DNA of 64,000 nt from Gammaproteobacteria bacterium. Lineage in GTDB: Bacteria > Pseudomonadota > Gammaproteobacteria > UBA6429 > Thiohalophilaceae. Below the pieces are notes generated by a model, which was not told the origin of the DNA, ran no database searches, and saw only the letters and a program-made list of their open reading frames with translations. The DNA is taken from assembly GCA_029880855.1 (NCBI GenBank), contig JAOUNS010000006.1, positions 160,227 to 224,226 of the forward strand, given 5' to 3'. Position numbers and translations under genes: made by a program. Of the stretch, positions 20,436 to 29,886 are shown piece by piece (within the stretch, counting starts at the first letter, position 1; each line of letters begins with the position of its first letter).

Positions 20436-21719
20436 TTACTTTCTCTGCAAGACCATTTGCATTCTCATGAAATCGAAAGTCAGGGAAAAGTCGCGCAAAA
20501 AACGGTGTGAAATCAGTCCCTCAACAGCAAAACCCAGCGACCCTTTAAAAATAGACAACTCCTTTTCTGTCACAATGCAATCCACCTTTTCCTGAATAAC
20601 GCGTTGTGCATACTCGCCCAGCACAACCCGGTCGACCACAAGCTCCAGGGCATTGATCTTCCCTCCGCCGCCGTATCCTGATTTTGCGGCACGCCAGTCC
20701 AATTTGACACCGTCCTGCTCAAGCTTGTGCCGTGAAGTCATAAAACCACCACCGGCCAAACCGGTGTCGATGAACATCATCCCTGCCGGACGCTCATTGA
20801 ATGCGCCCCGGGCAAAGATCAAATGTGTCTCAACCAGCCAGAACGGGATAACATGACAACTGTTCTGTTCTGCATGACGATAAAAATCATCCATGATGAC
20901 TTTTTCAGATTTGCGCAAGGTTAATTGCCGGGCCGGGTAATTAATGGTTGCCATAAAGTGCATCAGGAACCGGGTACCGATTACCCCTTTGATATCTACC
21001 TCGCCGAAGACAGGCCTGGAGATATGTTGTAAATCCAGAGTCGTAACAGGAACGTGCTGCACAAGCATCGCCCCGAGACTGACTTGATCCACTTTGCCAT
21101 AGCCGGTCTTGCCCTTCTTGCCACCGGCATATTCTTCCCATGCACTGTCAACGATGTTGGCAGTGATCTGCCGGGCGAATGCGTGGTCGAGGATCAGTTC
21201 TTCAGCACCGGTATCAAGAAAAAACTTTGCCGGTTCAGATCCATTGACCGATATTTCCACAACAGGCAAGGGTTCGCTCACCACAAAGGGCAAGTCAACC
21301 CGGTCAGGACCATTAATCTGATAAGGTGGCGTCGCAATAAAAAGTTCGGCCTGTGCGGCCCTGGCGCGGAGCGGACGAAAAGGACCCACAGGTATCGGTC
21401 CCTGGGCCTTGCGCAATAAATCTGCGGCTTCCCGCCAGCGAGCCTGACGAATGCAAAGCATGGCCTGTTGAAACAGCTGCATAACATTGAAAGGCCTGCA
21501 CTTCTGATACCAGGATGATGTCATCCCTGCTTCATGAAACAACCTCTCGGCCTGTGCCAAATCATTGCGCCAAAATGACAACAGCGCCAGTTTCGACAAG
21601 ATTTGACCATCAACCGGATTATCCAGCCGATACTGTTGATATAACTTTTCTGCCTCGGCCAGGTTACCTGCGGCGAAACACAGGTCGGCCCGTTCACGAA
21701 CTGTTGTATCCATTGGCAT
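20436..21719 (-). CDS. TPR protein with two retropepsin-like aspartyl protease domains
   Basis: 427 residues. The first about 110 residues form TPR-like helices (ERADLCFAAGNLAEAEKLYQ, LSKLALLSFWRNDLAQAERL, AMLCIRQARWREAADLLRKA). Then a retropepsin-like domain with FFLDTGAEELILDHAFA and GVIGTRFLMHF, and a second one with MMFIDTGLAGGGFMTS and GLISHRFLRDFSLTFDF. Each has a single DTG, so two domains may form one pseudo-dimeric active site, as in some bacterial clan AA proteases. There is no clear signal peptide, so it may be cytosolic. A GGAG precedes the ATG at 21719. Substrate unknown. Confidence 0.75.
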   Translation of the reverse strand: MPMDTTVRERADLCFAAGNLAEAEKLYQQYRLDNPVDGQILSKLALLSFWRNDLAQAERLFHEAGMTSSWYQKCRPFNVMQLFQQAMLCIRQARWREAADLLRKAQGPIPVGPFRPLRARAAQAELFIATPPYQINGPDRVDLPFVVSEPLPVVEISVNGSEPAKFFLDTGAEELILDHAFARQITANIVDSAWEEYAGGKKGKTGYGKVDQVSLGAMLVQHVPVTTLDLQHISRPVFGEVDIKGVIGTRFLMHFMATINYPARQLTLRKSEKVIMDDFYRHAEQNSCHVIPFWLVETHLIFARGAFNERPAGMMFIDTGLAGGGFMTSRHKLEQDGVKLDWRAAKSGYGGGGKINALELVVDRVVLGEYAQRVIQEKVDCIVTEKELSIFKGSLGFAVEGLISHRFLRDFSLTFDFMRMQMVLQRK

Positions 21720-21773
21720 AGGACTCCGGTTATCTGCTCCGGTTGACTGTACCCCGACATGCCGGGCAAGGCA

Positions 21774-22373
21774 TTAACCCGGGTTAAGACGGCGTCGAAT
21801 CCGGCTCAGGGCCACCGGCGTAATACCAAGGAACGACGCAATGTGATATTGGGGAATGCGTTGCACCAGTTGTGGGTACATCTCCAGAAACAGGCGATAG
21901 CGCCCAGCCGCTGACGTCAACAGGAAATCCGCTTCGCGCTGTTCCTTGCGCAAAGCCACATGTTCCATCAATCGGAGTTTGAGCCTGATCCAGCAAGTAT
22001 GTCGTTGCTCCATGTGCATGACAGCAGCGGCACTGATTTGCAGTGTCCGGGTCGGTTCCAGCGTCTCAACAGAGAAACGGCACGGGCTGTCCGTGATGTA
22101 AGACCCGAGACAGGCAACCAGTGTTTTTTCACCCGCGAAGGTGTGATTGCGTTCAAGGCCCTCTTCTGTTTGATAAAAATACCGCACCAGACCGGAACAA
22201 ATAAAATGAACCGAACCGTCCTGCACACCTGTCCTGAACAGGGTATCGCCGGCAGGGAAGGAACATGGTTTGACAGCCTGACGAAGCCACACCATCTCCT
22301 CATCCGGTATATCAACCAGTGAACGTAGCAAGTCTGTCAATTCTTGCAGCAGCGCAGTATCACTTTGCGTCAT
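21774..22373 (-). CDS. Crp/Fnr-family transcriptional regulator
   Basis: 199 residues from the ATG at 22373, which has GGAG six bases upstream; a GTG at 22406 is possible but less favourable. The N-terminal cyclic-nucleotide-binding-like beta roll contains FPAGDTLFRTGVQDGSVHFICSGLVR. It lacks the four-cysteine Fe-S set of Fnr. The C-terminal helix-turn-helix (IPQYHIASFLGITPVALSRIRRRL) would bind DNA. Ligand and targets are unknown. It sits between the aspartyl protease gene and the DUF486 gene, all on the minus strand. Confidence 0.85.
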   Translation of the reverse strand: MTQSDTALLQELTDLLRSLVDIPDEEMVWLRQAVKPCSFPAGDTLFRTGVQDGSVHFICSGLVRYFYQTEEGLERNHTFAGEKTLVACLGSYITDSPCRFSVETLEPTRTLQISAAAVMHMEQRHTCWIRLKLRLMEHVALRKEQREADFLLTSAAGRYRLFLEMYPQLVQRIPQYHIASFLGITPVALSRIRRRLNPG

Positions 22374-22449
22374 GTTTTGCTCCAATCCAATGTCGGTATA
22401 ACTCACCGACTGTTTACAAATATTGCCGCATTACCTCTGTTCACCGCCA

Positions 22450-22800
22450 CTAAACCAGCTTGCTTCTGAACATAAAAAACACCGCGCCGAGCAAACACAA
22501 GCCGGCCCACAAATAATCCAGTTTCAGAGGTTCTTTCAGATACAGAATGGAGAAAGGTACGAAGACAGACAGGGTAATCACCTCCTGCATAATTTTCAGC
22601 TGACCGACCGACAAGGCGGTATAGCCGATCCGGTTGGCAGGCACCTGAAGCAAATATTCAAACAGGGCAATACCCCAACTCACCAGCGCGGCAATGATCC
22701 ACGGCTTGTCGTTTAACGTTTTTAGATGCGCATACCAGGCAAAGGTCATAAAGATGTTACTGCATACCAGCAGCAAAACAGTTGTGGATATCGTCCCCAT
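22450..22800 (-). CDS. DMT-family membrane protein (DUF486)
   Basis: 116 residues with four hydrophobic helices, the usual DUF486 size. The start MGTISTTVLLLVCSNIFMTFAWYAH fits the family better than a GTG 12 bp upstream, and AAGGTG precedes it. Other landmarks are WGIALFEYLLQVPANRIGY and QLKIMQEVITLSVFVPFSILYLKEPL. It is a four-helix relative of the small multidrug-resistance/DMT transporters; substrate unknown. The stretch 22801-23046 upstream holds no gene I can support. Confidence 0.8.
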   Translation of the reverse strand: MGTISTTVLLLVCSNIFMTFAWYAHLKTLNDKPWIIAALVSWGIALFEYLLQVPANRIGYTALSVGQLKIMQEVITLSVFVPFSILYLKEPLKLDYLWAGLCLLGAVFFMFRSKLV

Positions 22801-23046
22801 AAACACCTTCACTCAGGCAAAGCTGACACGCTGTACGGTTCGAATTGACCGGTATTTGAACGGGAAGCATGGGTTCTCACAAAACTAACTAGATAACAAC
22901 CGTTCAGACTGGCAATTTCACGAAAATATATGTCAGAACAAAAAACCCCGCAACAGAAGTTACAACAACTTCCCAGGGTCGGAGCGATGGCGAGACTCGC
23001 AGAACACAGGCCGGGGATGCCTGTGTCACCTCGCTCGGGCACCGGG

Positions 23047-23130
23047 CGAGTGAGACCATAAAAAAACCTCTACAACCGCGAAGACTGTAGAGGTCTGATT
23101 TGAAAATTTGGTGCAGATGGCGAGACTCGA
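23047..23130 (-). repeat. 84-bp repeat, copy 1 (tRNA-Leu 3' end plus terminator)
   Basis: Same 84-bp unit as 23371-23454 and 23549-23632, with one visible base change (ACCGCGAAGAC instead of ACCACGAAGAC). On the minus strand it reads as the last 20 bases of tRNA-Leu including CCA, then spacer, then the CCTCTACA/TGTAGAGG terminator and T-run. The rest of the tRNA is missing. A further short match, GATGGCGAGACTCG, lies at 22986-22999. Confidence 0.9.
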
Positions 23131-23175
23131 CAAATCTGCCGGGAGCAGATTTGGAGGCGCGCTTTTCGCGCCCCC
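23131..23175. repeat. Double-hairpin insert, copy 1
   Basis: Directly after repeat copy 1. Two hairpins: CAAATCTGC-CGGGA-GCAGATTTG (perfect, 23131-23153) and GGCGCG-CTTTT-CGCGCC. The same 45 bases follow repeat copy 2 at 23455-23499 but not the intact tRNA copy. REP-like in character. Confidence 0.75.
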
Positions 23176-23370
23176 GCAGGGGTGACGATGGACCGAAAGT
23201 CCAGTGGACTTTCGCAGCCTGAGGAACGCGAGCCAGGGATGGCGAGCTGGTTGGGAACACATGGATGTGGAAGTTGGGTAGCAGACTTTTAATGAAAAAA
23301 ATGGTCGTTATGAGAGTTTCAGGAGCAGTTGTCATGATTTGATTTCACCACGATGCACGACGACCAAGTG

Positions 23371-23454
23371 CGAGTGAGACCATAAAAAAACCTCTACAAC
23401 CACGAAGACTGTAGAGGTCTGATTTGAAAATTTGGTGCAGATGGCGAGACTCGA
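23371..23454 (-). repeat. 84-bp repeat, copy 2 (tRNA-Leu 3' end plus terminator)
   Basis: Matches the genuine tRNA-associated copy (23549-23632) base for base over the 84 bp as far as I can read. It is again cut off inside the tRNA T-arm at GACTCGA. Confidence 0.9.
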
Positions 23455-23499
23455 CAAATCTGCCGGGAGCAGATTTGGAGGCGCGCTTTTCGCGCCCCC
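23455..23499. repeat. Double-hairpin insert, copy 2
   Basis: Second copy of the element at 23131-23175, with the same two perfect hairpins, again joined to the truncated tRNA end at GACTCGA. Confidence 0.75.
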
Positions 23500-23548
23500 G
23501 AAGGGCACAGGCCAGGGATGGCCTGTGTCACCTCGCACGGGTACCGGG

Positions 23549-23632
23549 CGAGTGAGACCATAAAAAAACCTCTACAACCACGAAGACTGTAGAGGTCTGA
23601 TTTGAAAATTTGGTGCAGATGGCGAGACTCGA
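23549..23632 (-). repeat. 84-bp repeat, copy 3 (within the real tRNA-Leu locus)
   Basis: The original copy, containing the 3' end of the intact tRNA-Leu and its terminator. The preceding 30 or so bases (CCTGTGTCACCTCGC and ACCGGGCGAG) are also shared with copy 1, so the duplicated unit was longer there. Confidence 0.85.
23562..23595 (-). terminator. Rho-independent terminator of tRNA-Leu / secG operon
   Basis: On the minus strand CCTCTACA (23588-23595) pairs with TGTAGAGG (23569-23576), followed by seven T. It sits 16 bp after the tRNA CCA end, and near-identical copies end at 23060 and about 23384. Confidence 0.85.
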
Positions 23633-23695
23633 ACTCGCACGGCTCGCGCCACTACCCCCTCAAGATAGCGTGTCTACCAATTCCACCACATCTGC
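23611..23695 (-). tRNA. tRNA-Leu (anticodon GAG)
   Basis: 85 nt including encoded CCA. The acceptor stem pairs GCAGATG with CATCTGC; D-arm GTGGAATTGGTAGACAC; anticodon stem CTATC/GGTAG with loop TTGAGGG giving anticodon GAG; a long variable arm typical of class II leucine tRNAs; T-arm GAGTTCGAGTCTC. It reads leucine CUC/CUU codons. It is placed right after secG, the same place as leuU in E. coli. Confidence 0.97.
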
Positions 23696-23705
23696 AGTTT
23701 AGGGT

Positions 23706-24029
23706 TTAGTCAGCCTGAGGAACATCCGGGGCCTTATCGCCGGCCTTTTGTTGCTGTTCGATTTTGGCCTTGTCCACCACGCTGGTTGGGGCAGCCTGCT
23801 TGTTCGTCAGGTAGGCCAGGCTCAGACTGGTGATAAAAAACAGGGTCGCCAGAATAGCTGTGGTGCGGGTCAAAAACGAGGCTGATCCGCGTGCGCCGAA
23901 TACCGTACCTGATGCACCCGCTCCAAATGCCGCACCGGTGTCAGCACCTTTACCCTGCTGTACCAGGATCAACACGATCAAGGAGACGGCGATCAGGACG
24001 TGAGCGACTAATAATAAATTGTGTACCAT
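23706..24029 (-). CDS. secG: Protein-export membrane protein SecG
   Basis: 107 residues. Small accessory subunit of the SecYEG translocon. Two membrane helices: LLLVAHVLIAVSLIVLILVQQGKGADTG and TAILATLFFITSLSLAYL, joined by the characteristic GAAFGAGASGTVFGARGSASFLTR loop, with an Ala/Gln/Lys-rich tail. It lies between tpiA and tRNA-Leu, the conserved order in Pseudomonas-like genomes, and is likely co-transcribed with tpiA (33 bp apart). Confidence 0.96.
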   Translation of the reverse strand: MVHNLLLVAHVLIAVSLIVLILVQQGKGADTGAAFGAGASGTVFGARGSASFLTRTTAILATLFFITSLSLAYLTNKQAAPTSVVDKAKIEQQQKAGDKAPDVPQAD

Positions 24030-24062
24030 TGTTTCAGTTACTTCCGTTTGAGTTGGTTCAGA

Positions 24063-24815
24063 TTAGTCTGCGGCCGTGCAGATCGCCAGGAAATCTTCAG
24101 CCTTCAGTGAAGCGCCGCCGATCAACCCACCGTCGATATCAGCCATGGCCAACAGTTCTTTGGCATTCCCCGCATTCATGCTGCCGCCGTACTGAATACG
24201 CAGTCCGTCGGCCACACCTTGATCATGTTCTGCGAGCATGCCACGAATAAATGCATGTACATCCTGGGCCTGTTCCGGTGATGCGGTCTTGCCGGTGCCA
24301 ATAGCCCAAACCGGTTCATAGGCAATGACGCCTTCACCCAGGGTTTTGATCCCCACTTCGTCAATGACGGCCTTTAACTGGCGGGCACATACCTCTTCAG
24401 TAATGCCTTTTTCGCGCTCTTCAAGGGTTTCACCAATACACAGGATGGGCGTCAACCCGGCTTTGTGGGCTACCGCGAATTTTTTGGCCACCAGGGCATC
24501 GTCTTCGCCATACAGGGTGCGACGTTCTGAGTGACCGACAATGACGTATTTACAACTGAAATCCAGCAACATGGAGGCTGAGATTTCACCGGTAAAGGCG
24601 CCTTTTTCTTCAGTGCTTAAATTTTGACCACCCCAGGCAACTGCGGTCCCCTTAAGTTGATCAGCCACATCGGGAAGGTAAATATAAGGGGCACAAACGG
24701 CCACCTCTGCCGCTTTCACATCACCCATGCCTGCCTTGATACCGTCCAGCAGTGTTTTGATGCTGTCACGGGAACCATTCATTTTCCAGTTTCCGGCAAT
24801 TATCGGTTTTCGCAT
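24063..24815 (-). CDS. tpiA: Triosephosphate isomerase
   Basis: Interconverts dihydroxyacetone phosphate and glyceraldehyde 3-phosphate. The start MRKPIIAGNWKMNG at 24815 has a strong AGGGGAG upstream; the longer open frame to 24845 adds ten non-homologous residues. Catalytic elements are the N-terminal GNWKMNG (lysine), VIVGHSERR (histidine), AYEPVWAIGTG (glutamate and loop 6) and YGGSMNAGN phosphate loop. 250 residues, normal. Between glmM and secG, as in Pseudomonas. Confidence 0.97.
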   Translation of the reverse strand: MRKPIIAGNWKMNGSRDSIKTLLDGIKAGMGDVKAAEVAVCAPYIYLPDVADQLKGTAVAWGGQNLSTEEKGAFTGEISASMLLDFSCKYVIVGHSERRTLYGEDDALVAKKFAVAHKAGLTPILCIGETLEEREKGITEEVCARQLKAVIDEVGIKTLGEGVIAYEPVWAIGTGKTASPEQAQDVHAFIRGMLAEHDQGVADGLRIQYGGSMNAGNAKELLAMADIDGGLIGGASLKAEDFLAICTAAD

Positions 24816-24933
24816 TCTTCTCCCCTCGGTCTTCTTTTGCGGCATTGAAAATAGCGCGAAAGCTTACCCTTGGGAGCGGCGGAAATCAATCAAGTATGGG
24901 AAAAAACCCGACAATTCAGGTACAAAGACCGGC

Positions 24934-26274
24934 TCAGGAGGAGACGACCTCACGCACCACATCGGCAATACCATTGGCGACCGATTTAACCAGTCCTTCG
25001 TCCTGCCCCTCCACCATGACCCGAATCAGGGGTTCGGTGCCGGAAGGACGTAACAGGACCCGACCTGAGCCGTTCAGCATGGCTTCGGCATCCTCGACAG
25101 CCTTTTTGACCGGTGTCTGTCCACACACATCCATCCGCTCTACCAACCGGACATTCACCAGGGTTTGCGGGTATTTACTCATGCCGTTTAGTAAGTCACG
25201 CAAGGATTTGCCACTGCTGACCATGGCCGATAGCACCTGCAGGGCGGAGACCATACCGTCACCGGTGGTGGTCCGATCCAGACAGATAATGTGGCCGGAA
25301 TTTTCTCCGCCCAGACTCCAGTTTTCCTTCAACAGCGCTTCCATGACATAGCGATCACCGACCGCTGCCCGCTTGAAGGGAACATCGGCTCGCTGCATGG
25401 CATGTTCAAACCCCAGGTTGGTCATCAGCGTTCCGACCACACCACCGTTTAAACTGCCGGCCGCTTTACGATCCATGGCAATGATATAGAGCAGTTCATC
25501 GCCATCCACCAGATTTCCTTCACTATCGACCATCAAGACTCGATCACCGTCTCCATCCAGTGCAATCCCCAGGTCCGCCTTTTCAGCCAGTACCGTCTCC
25601 TGCAACAGCGCCGGCTTGGTGGAACCGCATCCATCATTGATATTCAACCCATCCGGACGATTACCAATGGCAATTACCTCAGCACCCAATTCGCGCAAGA
25701 CACTGGGCCCCACCCAGTAACCGGCGCCATTGGCACAGTCGATCACTATCTTCAAACCAGTCAGGTTGGTGGCATAGGGAATAGTGCTTTTGCAGAATTC
25801 GATATAGCGCCCTTCTGTATCCTTGACGCGCATGGCTTTACCCAGTTTGGCCGAATCATTACAGACCATTTCCTTGTCAAGCTCGGCTTCAATCGCCATT
25901 TCCACATCATCCGGCAGTTTGGTGCCATCTGCCGAAAAAAACTTGATGCCATTATCGTAATAAGGATTGTGCGAGGCACTGATGACGATACCCGCTTTGG
26001 CGTGGAGGGTGCGGGTTAGATAGGCCACAGCCGGGGTGGGCATGGGACCAAGAAGATAGATGTCCAGGCCTGCTGAGGAGAGCCCCGCTTCCAGGGCTGA
26101 CTCGAACATGTAACCGGAGATACGGGTATCCTTGCCGATAATGACCTTACCGCCATTACAACCGGCCAATACTTTTCCGGCAGCCCAGCCCAGTTTTAAC
26201 ATAAAATCAGGGGTTATCGGAAAGGTACCGACTTTGCCACGAATCCCGTCGGTACCAAAATATTTTCTTGCCAT
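24934..26274 (-). CDS. glmM: Phosphoglucosamine mutase
   Basis: Converts glucosamine-6-phosphate to glucosamine-1-phosphate for UDP-GlcNAc, hence peptidoglycan and LPS. 446 residues, normal. Starts [20 protein letters not shown]. The phosphoserine loop is [19 protein letters not shown], the metal loop [11 protein letters not shown], the sugar loop GGENSGHII, and the phosphate-binding loop [16 protein letters not shown]. Linked to folP (18 bp gap). Confidence 0.97.
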   Translation of the reverse strand: MARKYFGTDGIRGKVGTFPITPDFMLKLGWAAGKVLAGCNGGKVIIGKDTRISGYMFESALEAGLSSAGLDIYLLGPMPTPAVAYLTRTLHAKAGIVISASHNPYYDNGIKFFSADGTKLPDDVEMAIEAELDKEMVCNDSAKLGKAMRVKDTEGRYIEFCKSTIPYATNLTGLKIVIDCANGAGYWVGPSVLRELGAEVIAIGNRPDGLNINDGCGSTKPALLQETVLAEKADLGIALDGDGDRVLMVDSEGNLVDGDELLYIIAMDRKAAGSLNGGVVGTLMTNLGFEHAMQRADVPFKRAAVGDRYVMEALLKENWSLGGENSGHIICLDRTTTGDGMVSALQVLSAMVSSGKSLRDLLNGMSKYPQTLVNVRLVERMDVCGQTPVKKAVEDAEAMLNGSGRVLLRPSGTEPLIRVMVEGQDEGLVKSVANGIADVVREVVSS

Positions 26275-26292
26275 CCTGTTTCTACCTTATAT

Positions 26293-27123
26293 TTATGGCG
26301 CTGAACGGACCGCCAGGTGCAGTTTGACTGCATCCATCGTGGCCGCCACGTCGTGCGCACGAATAATTGAAGCGCCTTTTTCCATGGCAAGCATCGCCAG
26401 AGCAACACTGCCGTAAACCCTTTCCCCGACGTCCTTGTTAAGTATATAACCTATTGTCGATTTTCTCGAAACGCCCATCAAAATCGGTACATTCATTTCT
26501 GCAAATTCTGACAGGTGCTTTATCAGACTCATGTTCTGGGTCGGTGTTTTACCGAACCCGAATCCCGGATCGATGATGATCTGCTGAGGATCAATGCCTG
26601 CCTCGATACAGGCCGCCATCCGTTGTTGTAAAAATCTGCTGACATCGACAACCACATCCTCGTAGACCGGATTTGTTTGCATCGTCCGGGGCTCACCCTG
26701 CATATGCATTAAACATACCGGAACGCGCATTGCAGCAGCCGTTGCCAGGGCATTTTCACCCCGCAGGGCGCACACGTCATTGATCATGTCAGCTCCGGCT
26801 TGAACTGCTGCACGCATCACATCCGCCTTGCTGGTATCTATCGAGATAGGGATGTCCGATTCCTGTCGAATTGCCTCGATAACAGGGATAACACGTGCCA
26901 GTTCCTCATCCGGTTCCACCGCAGCTGCACCAGGCCGGGTCGATTCACCACCGATATCAATCATGGATGCGCCGGCCAGTATCATTTGACGCACCTGAAT
27001 CAGTGCTGAATTTATCGAGTTGAACTTGCCACCATCAGAAAACGAATCGGGTGTTACATTGAGAATACCCATCACACACGGTTCAGGTAATGTAAAAGTA
27101 CGGGTAGGTGTGGAGAATTTCAT
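26293..27123 (-). CDS. folP: Dihydropteroate synthase
   Basis: Joins p-aminobenzoate to dihydropterin pyrophosphate in folate synthesis; the sulfonamide target. 276 residues. The pterin and pABA-binding landmarks are VMGILNVTPDSFSDGGKF, MIDIGGESTRPGA, DPGFGFGKT, VLMGVSRKSTIG and a final RAHDVAAT. First gene of the folP-glmM-tpiA-secG group, separated from ftsH by a strong terminator. Confidence 0.97.
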   Translation of the reverse strand: MKFSTPTRTFTLPEPCVMGILNVTPDSFSDGGKFNSINSALIQVRQMILAGASMIDIGGESTRPGAAAVEPDEELARVIPVIEAIRQESDIPISIDTSKADVMRAAVQAGADMINDVCALRGENALATAAAMRVPVCLMHMQGEPRTMQTNPVYEDVVVDVSRFLQQRMAACIEAGIDPQQIIIDPGFGFGKTPTQNMSLIKHLSEFAEMNVPILMGVSRKSTIGYILNKDVGERVYGSVALAMLAMEKGASIIRAHDVAATMDAVKLHLAVRSAP

Positions 27124-27188
27124 TTGCTTAATCAGCCGTGCTTTAAGTCTGCCTATGATACAAAATGACCTGATTGAAGACCATGCAG

Positions 27189-27214
27189 AAAAAAATGCCC
27201 CGCATTGCGGGGCA
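27189..27214 (-). terminator. Rho-independent terminator after ftsH
   Basis: On the minus strand a perfect TGCCCCGC-AAT-GCGGGGCA hairpin (27196-27214) is followed by seven T (27189-27195). It lies 30 bp after the ftsH stop codon, so folP downstream needs its own promoter or read-through. Confidence 0.9.
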
Positions 27215-27244
27215 CTGACAGGTATGCTGTTATCAATTCAAACT

Positions 27245-29170
27245 TCAGTGTTCACTGGCCGGACCGCCGATCGCGCCGCTGCCTTTGTTGCCACTCTCTT
27301 TTGAATCGGACATTTCGGCGGAACCACCTGTTGGTGGTGCATGGTCATCCCAACCTTCCGGTGGCCGTGGTTTGTTTCCCGCCATGATATCGCTGATCTG
27401 TTCCTTGTCGATGGTTTCATATTTGATAAGCGCATCCGCCATCAGATGTAACTTGTCCATGTGATCGGTCAGGATGTCTTTGGCCCGATCATAATTACGA
27501 TCCACAATGGCGCGAATTTCTTCATCGATAATATGGGAGGTTTCATCCGATACATTCTTGTGTTGGGTAACCGAATGACCGAGGAATACTTCCCCCTCTT
27601 CTTCACTGTAGGTCATGGGTCCAAGGCGTTCTGAAAGTCCCCACTTGGTGACCATGCTGCGAGCCAGTTCGGTAACACGATGAATGTCGTTGGATGCACC
27701 GGTCGTCACCTGTTCGCGGCCAAAGATCAATTCTTCGGCAAGACGCCCGCCAAACAGGCTGGAAATCGAGCTTTCCAGACGTTCCTTGCTATAGCTGTAA
27801 CGGTCCTCTTCCGGCAGGAACATGGTCACACCCAGTGCGCGACCACGGGGAATGATGGTGACCTTATAAACCGGATCATGTGAGGGAACCATGAGGCCGA
27901 CGATGGCATGTCCCGCTTCGTGATAAGCAGTCAGTTTCTTTTCGTCATCGCTCATTACCATGGATCGGCGCTCGGCGCCCATCATGATTTTGTCCTTGGC
28001 CTTGTCAAATTCGGCCATTTCAACCAGACGTTTGTTGGCACGGGCGGCAAACAATGCCGCTTCGTTGACAAGATTGGCCAGATCAGCACCTGAGAACCCG
28101 GGGGTCCCACGCGCAATGATCTTGGGATCAACATTATCGGCAATGGGCACCTTGCGCATGTGCACCTTGAGGATCTGCTCACGACCGCGCATATCGGGCA
28201 ACGGCACCACTACCTGGCGGTCGAAACGGCCGGGACGTAATAAGGCGGGATCCAGTACATCAGGGCGGTTGGTCGCGGCAATGACGATGACGCCTTCGTT
28301 ACCTTCAAAGCCATCCATTTCCACCAGTAACTGGTTGAGTGTCTGTTCACGCTCATCGTGCCCGCCGCCGAGACCTGCGCCACGATGACGACCGACAGCA
28401 TCAATTTCGTCGATGAAGATGATGCAGGGAGCATGCTTTTTGGCCTGCTCAAACATGTCTCGCACACGGGATGCGCCGACACCGACAAACATTTCCACGA
28501 AGTCAGAACCGGAAATGGTAAAGAACGGCACCTTGGCCTCACCGGCGATAGCCTTGGCCAGCAGCGTCTTACCGGTACCCGGTGAGCCGACCATCAAGAC
28601 ACCCCGCGGGATCTTGCCGCCGAGCTTCTGGAATTTGCCGGGATCACGGAGGAATTCAACCAGTTCGGAGACTTCTTCCTTGGCTTCATCTACACCGGCC
28701 ACATCACTAAAGGTGATTTTAACCTGATCCTCGCCCAGCATACGGGCACGGCTCTTGCCAAAGGACAGGGCGCCGCGGCCACCGCCGCCACCCTGCATCT
28801 GACGCATAAAGAATATCCACAGACCGATGATCAGCAGGAAGGGGAACCAGGAGATAAATATCTGCGTCCAGATAGATTGCTCAATGGGTTTGCCGGTAAC
28901 TTTAACGCTGTGTTCCAGCAAGGTGGTAATCAGCGGCGTATTATCCGTCTCGGGACTGAAGGTGCTGAAACGGCTGCCATCCATCTTGGTGCCTGAGATA
29001 GTCCGCCCCTGGATTTGCACTTCACTCACCAGACCCTGCTTAACGCTTTCTATAAATTCAGAATAGGCCGGTTGCTTTTCAGTCTTGGGGTTGTTCAGGC
29101 TCTGGAACACAGCCATGAGTATGACCGCGACAAGCACCCACAACACTATACTTTTCGTTACTTCGTTCAA
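27245..29170 (-). CDS. ftsH: ATP-dependent zinc metalloprotease FtsH
   Basis: Membrane-anchored AAA+ protease that degrades regulators and damaged membrane proteins. 641 residues. N-terminal membrane helix ([17 protein letters not shown]), a periplasmic domain, a second helix ([20 protein letters not shown]), AAA domain with Walker [19 protein letters not shown], Walker [13 protein letters not shown], second region [19 protein letters not shown], and the zinc site HEAGHAIVG. It begins with a TTG codon at 29170 preceded by AGAGGA. It follows rlmE by 47 bp. Confidence 0.97.
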   Translation of the reverse strand: MNEVTKSIVLWVLVAVILMAVFQSLNNPKTEKQPAYSEFIESVKQGLVSEVQIQGRTISGTKMDGSRFSTFSPETDNTPLITTLLEHSVKVTGKPIEQSIWTQIFISWFPFLLIIGLWIFFMRQMQGGGGGRGALSFGKSRARMLGEDQVKITFSDVAGVDEAKEEVSELVEFLRDPGKFQKLGGKIPRGVLMVGSPGTGKTLLAKAIAGEAKVPFFTISGSDFVEMFVGVGASRVRDMFEQAKKHAPCIIFIDEIDAVGRHRGAGLGGGHDEREQTLNQLLVEMDGFEGNEGVIVIAATNRPDVLDPALLRPGRFDRQVVVPLPDMRGREQILKVHMRKVPIADNVDPKIIARGTPGFSGADLANLVNEAALFAARANKRLVEMAEFDKAKDKIMMGAERRSMVMSDDEKKLTAYHEAGHAIVGLMVPSHDPVYKVTIIPRGRALGVTMFLPEEDRYSYSKERLESSISSLFGGRLAEELIFGREQVTTGASNDIHRVTELARSMVTKWGLSERLGPMTYSEEEGEVFLGHSVTQHKNVSDETSHIIDEEIRAIVDRNYDRAKDILTDHMDKLHLMADALIKYETIDKEQISDIMAGNKPRPPEGWDDHAPPTGGSAEMSDSKESGNKGSGAIGGPASEH

Positions 29171-29217
29171 ACCATTTCCTCTATCGGTAGATACCGGTTA
29201 GTAACACTATCGTTTGA

Positions 29218-29844
29218 TTATAGTTTGCCATTGTAGCCTCTGGCCAGCAAATATACCTCTCTGGAACGAGGTCTGGAGGCCTTCGGTTTGCGCACAATCA
29301 CCTTGTCAAAACAGGCTTTTAGCGCTTTCATGTACTCATCAGAACCTTCTCCCTGAAAGACTTTCACCAAAAAGTCCCCGTCTTTTACAAGGATATTTTT
29401 CGCGAAATCCAGTGCCAGCTCCGCCAGATACATGGCTCGGGGCTGGTCCACGGCCTTCATGCCACTGATATTGGGTGCCATATCCGACATTACAAGGTTA
29501 GCCTGTTGATTTTCCATGGTTTGTAATAATTCGTCATACACCGCCTGCTCGGTGAAATCCCCCTGGATAATCGTGACATCCGGCAAACTGTCGATGGGCA
29601 GGATGTCCAGGGCAATGATACGGCCCTTGCCGTCCATACGCTGACCGGCCAATTGTGACCAGCCACCGGGCGCCGCGCCCAGATCGACGATGGTCATGCC
29701 CGGTTTGATGAGCCGGTCCCGCTGATTGATCTCGTCGAGTTTGTAAACCGCCCGTGATCGATAGCCCTCTTTTTGGGCCTGCTGGACATAAATGTCATCA
29801 AAATGCTCTTTGAGCCACTTTTTACTTTGCTTGGATCTGGCCAT
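29218..29844 (-). CDS. rlmE: 23S rRNA (uridine-2'-O-) methyltransferase RlmE
   Basis: Methylates U2552 of 23S rRNA with S-adenosylmethionine; heat-shock linked. 208 residues. Starts [35 protein letters not shown]-binding motif [16 protein letters not shown] and the catalytic K-D-K-E set in [11 protein letters not shown] and [11 protein letters not shown]. Divergent from yhbY (43 bp) and upstream of ftsH, the standard rlmE-ftsH pair. Confidence 0.96.
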   Translation of the reverse strand: MARSKQSKKWLKEHFDDIYVQQAQKEGYRSRAVYKLDEINQRDRLIKPGMTIVDLGAAPGGWSQLAGQRMDGKGRIIALDILPIDSLPDVTIIQGDFTEQAVYDELLQTMENQQANLVMSDMAPNISGMKAVDQPRAMYLAELALDFAKNILVKDGDFLVKVFQGEGSDEYMKALKACFDKVIVRKPKASRPRSREVYLLARGYNGKL

Positions 29845-29886
29845 GTGATGATATGATCGCCGCTCTTTTATTCCGGATTGGTTAAT

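Noticed and set aside
22904..23538. Short open frames on the minus strand in the tRNA-Leu repeat region
   Set aside because: They consist of the duplicated tRNA/terminator sequence and repeat each other's translation; no protein features.
23047..23632. Three 84-bp repeats as a possible CRISPR array
   Set aside because: Repeats are too long and spacing unequal (240 and 94 bp), and each copy is explained as tRNA-Leu 3' end plus terminator.
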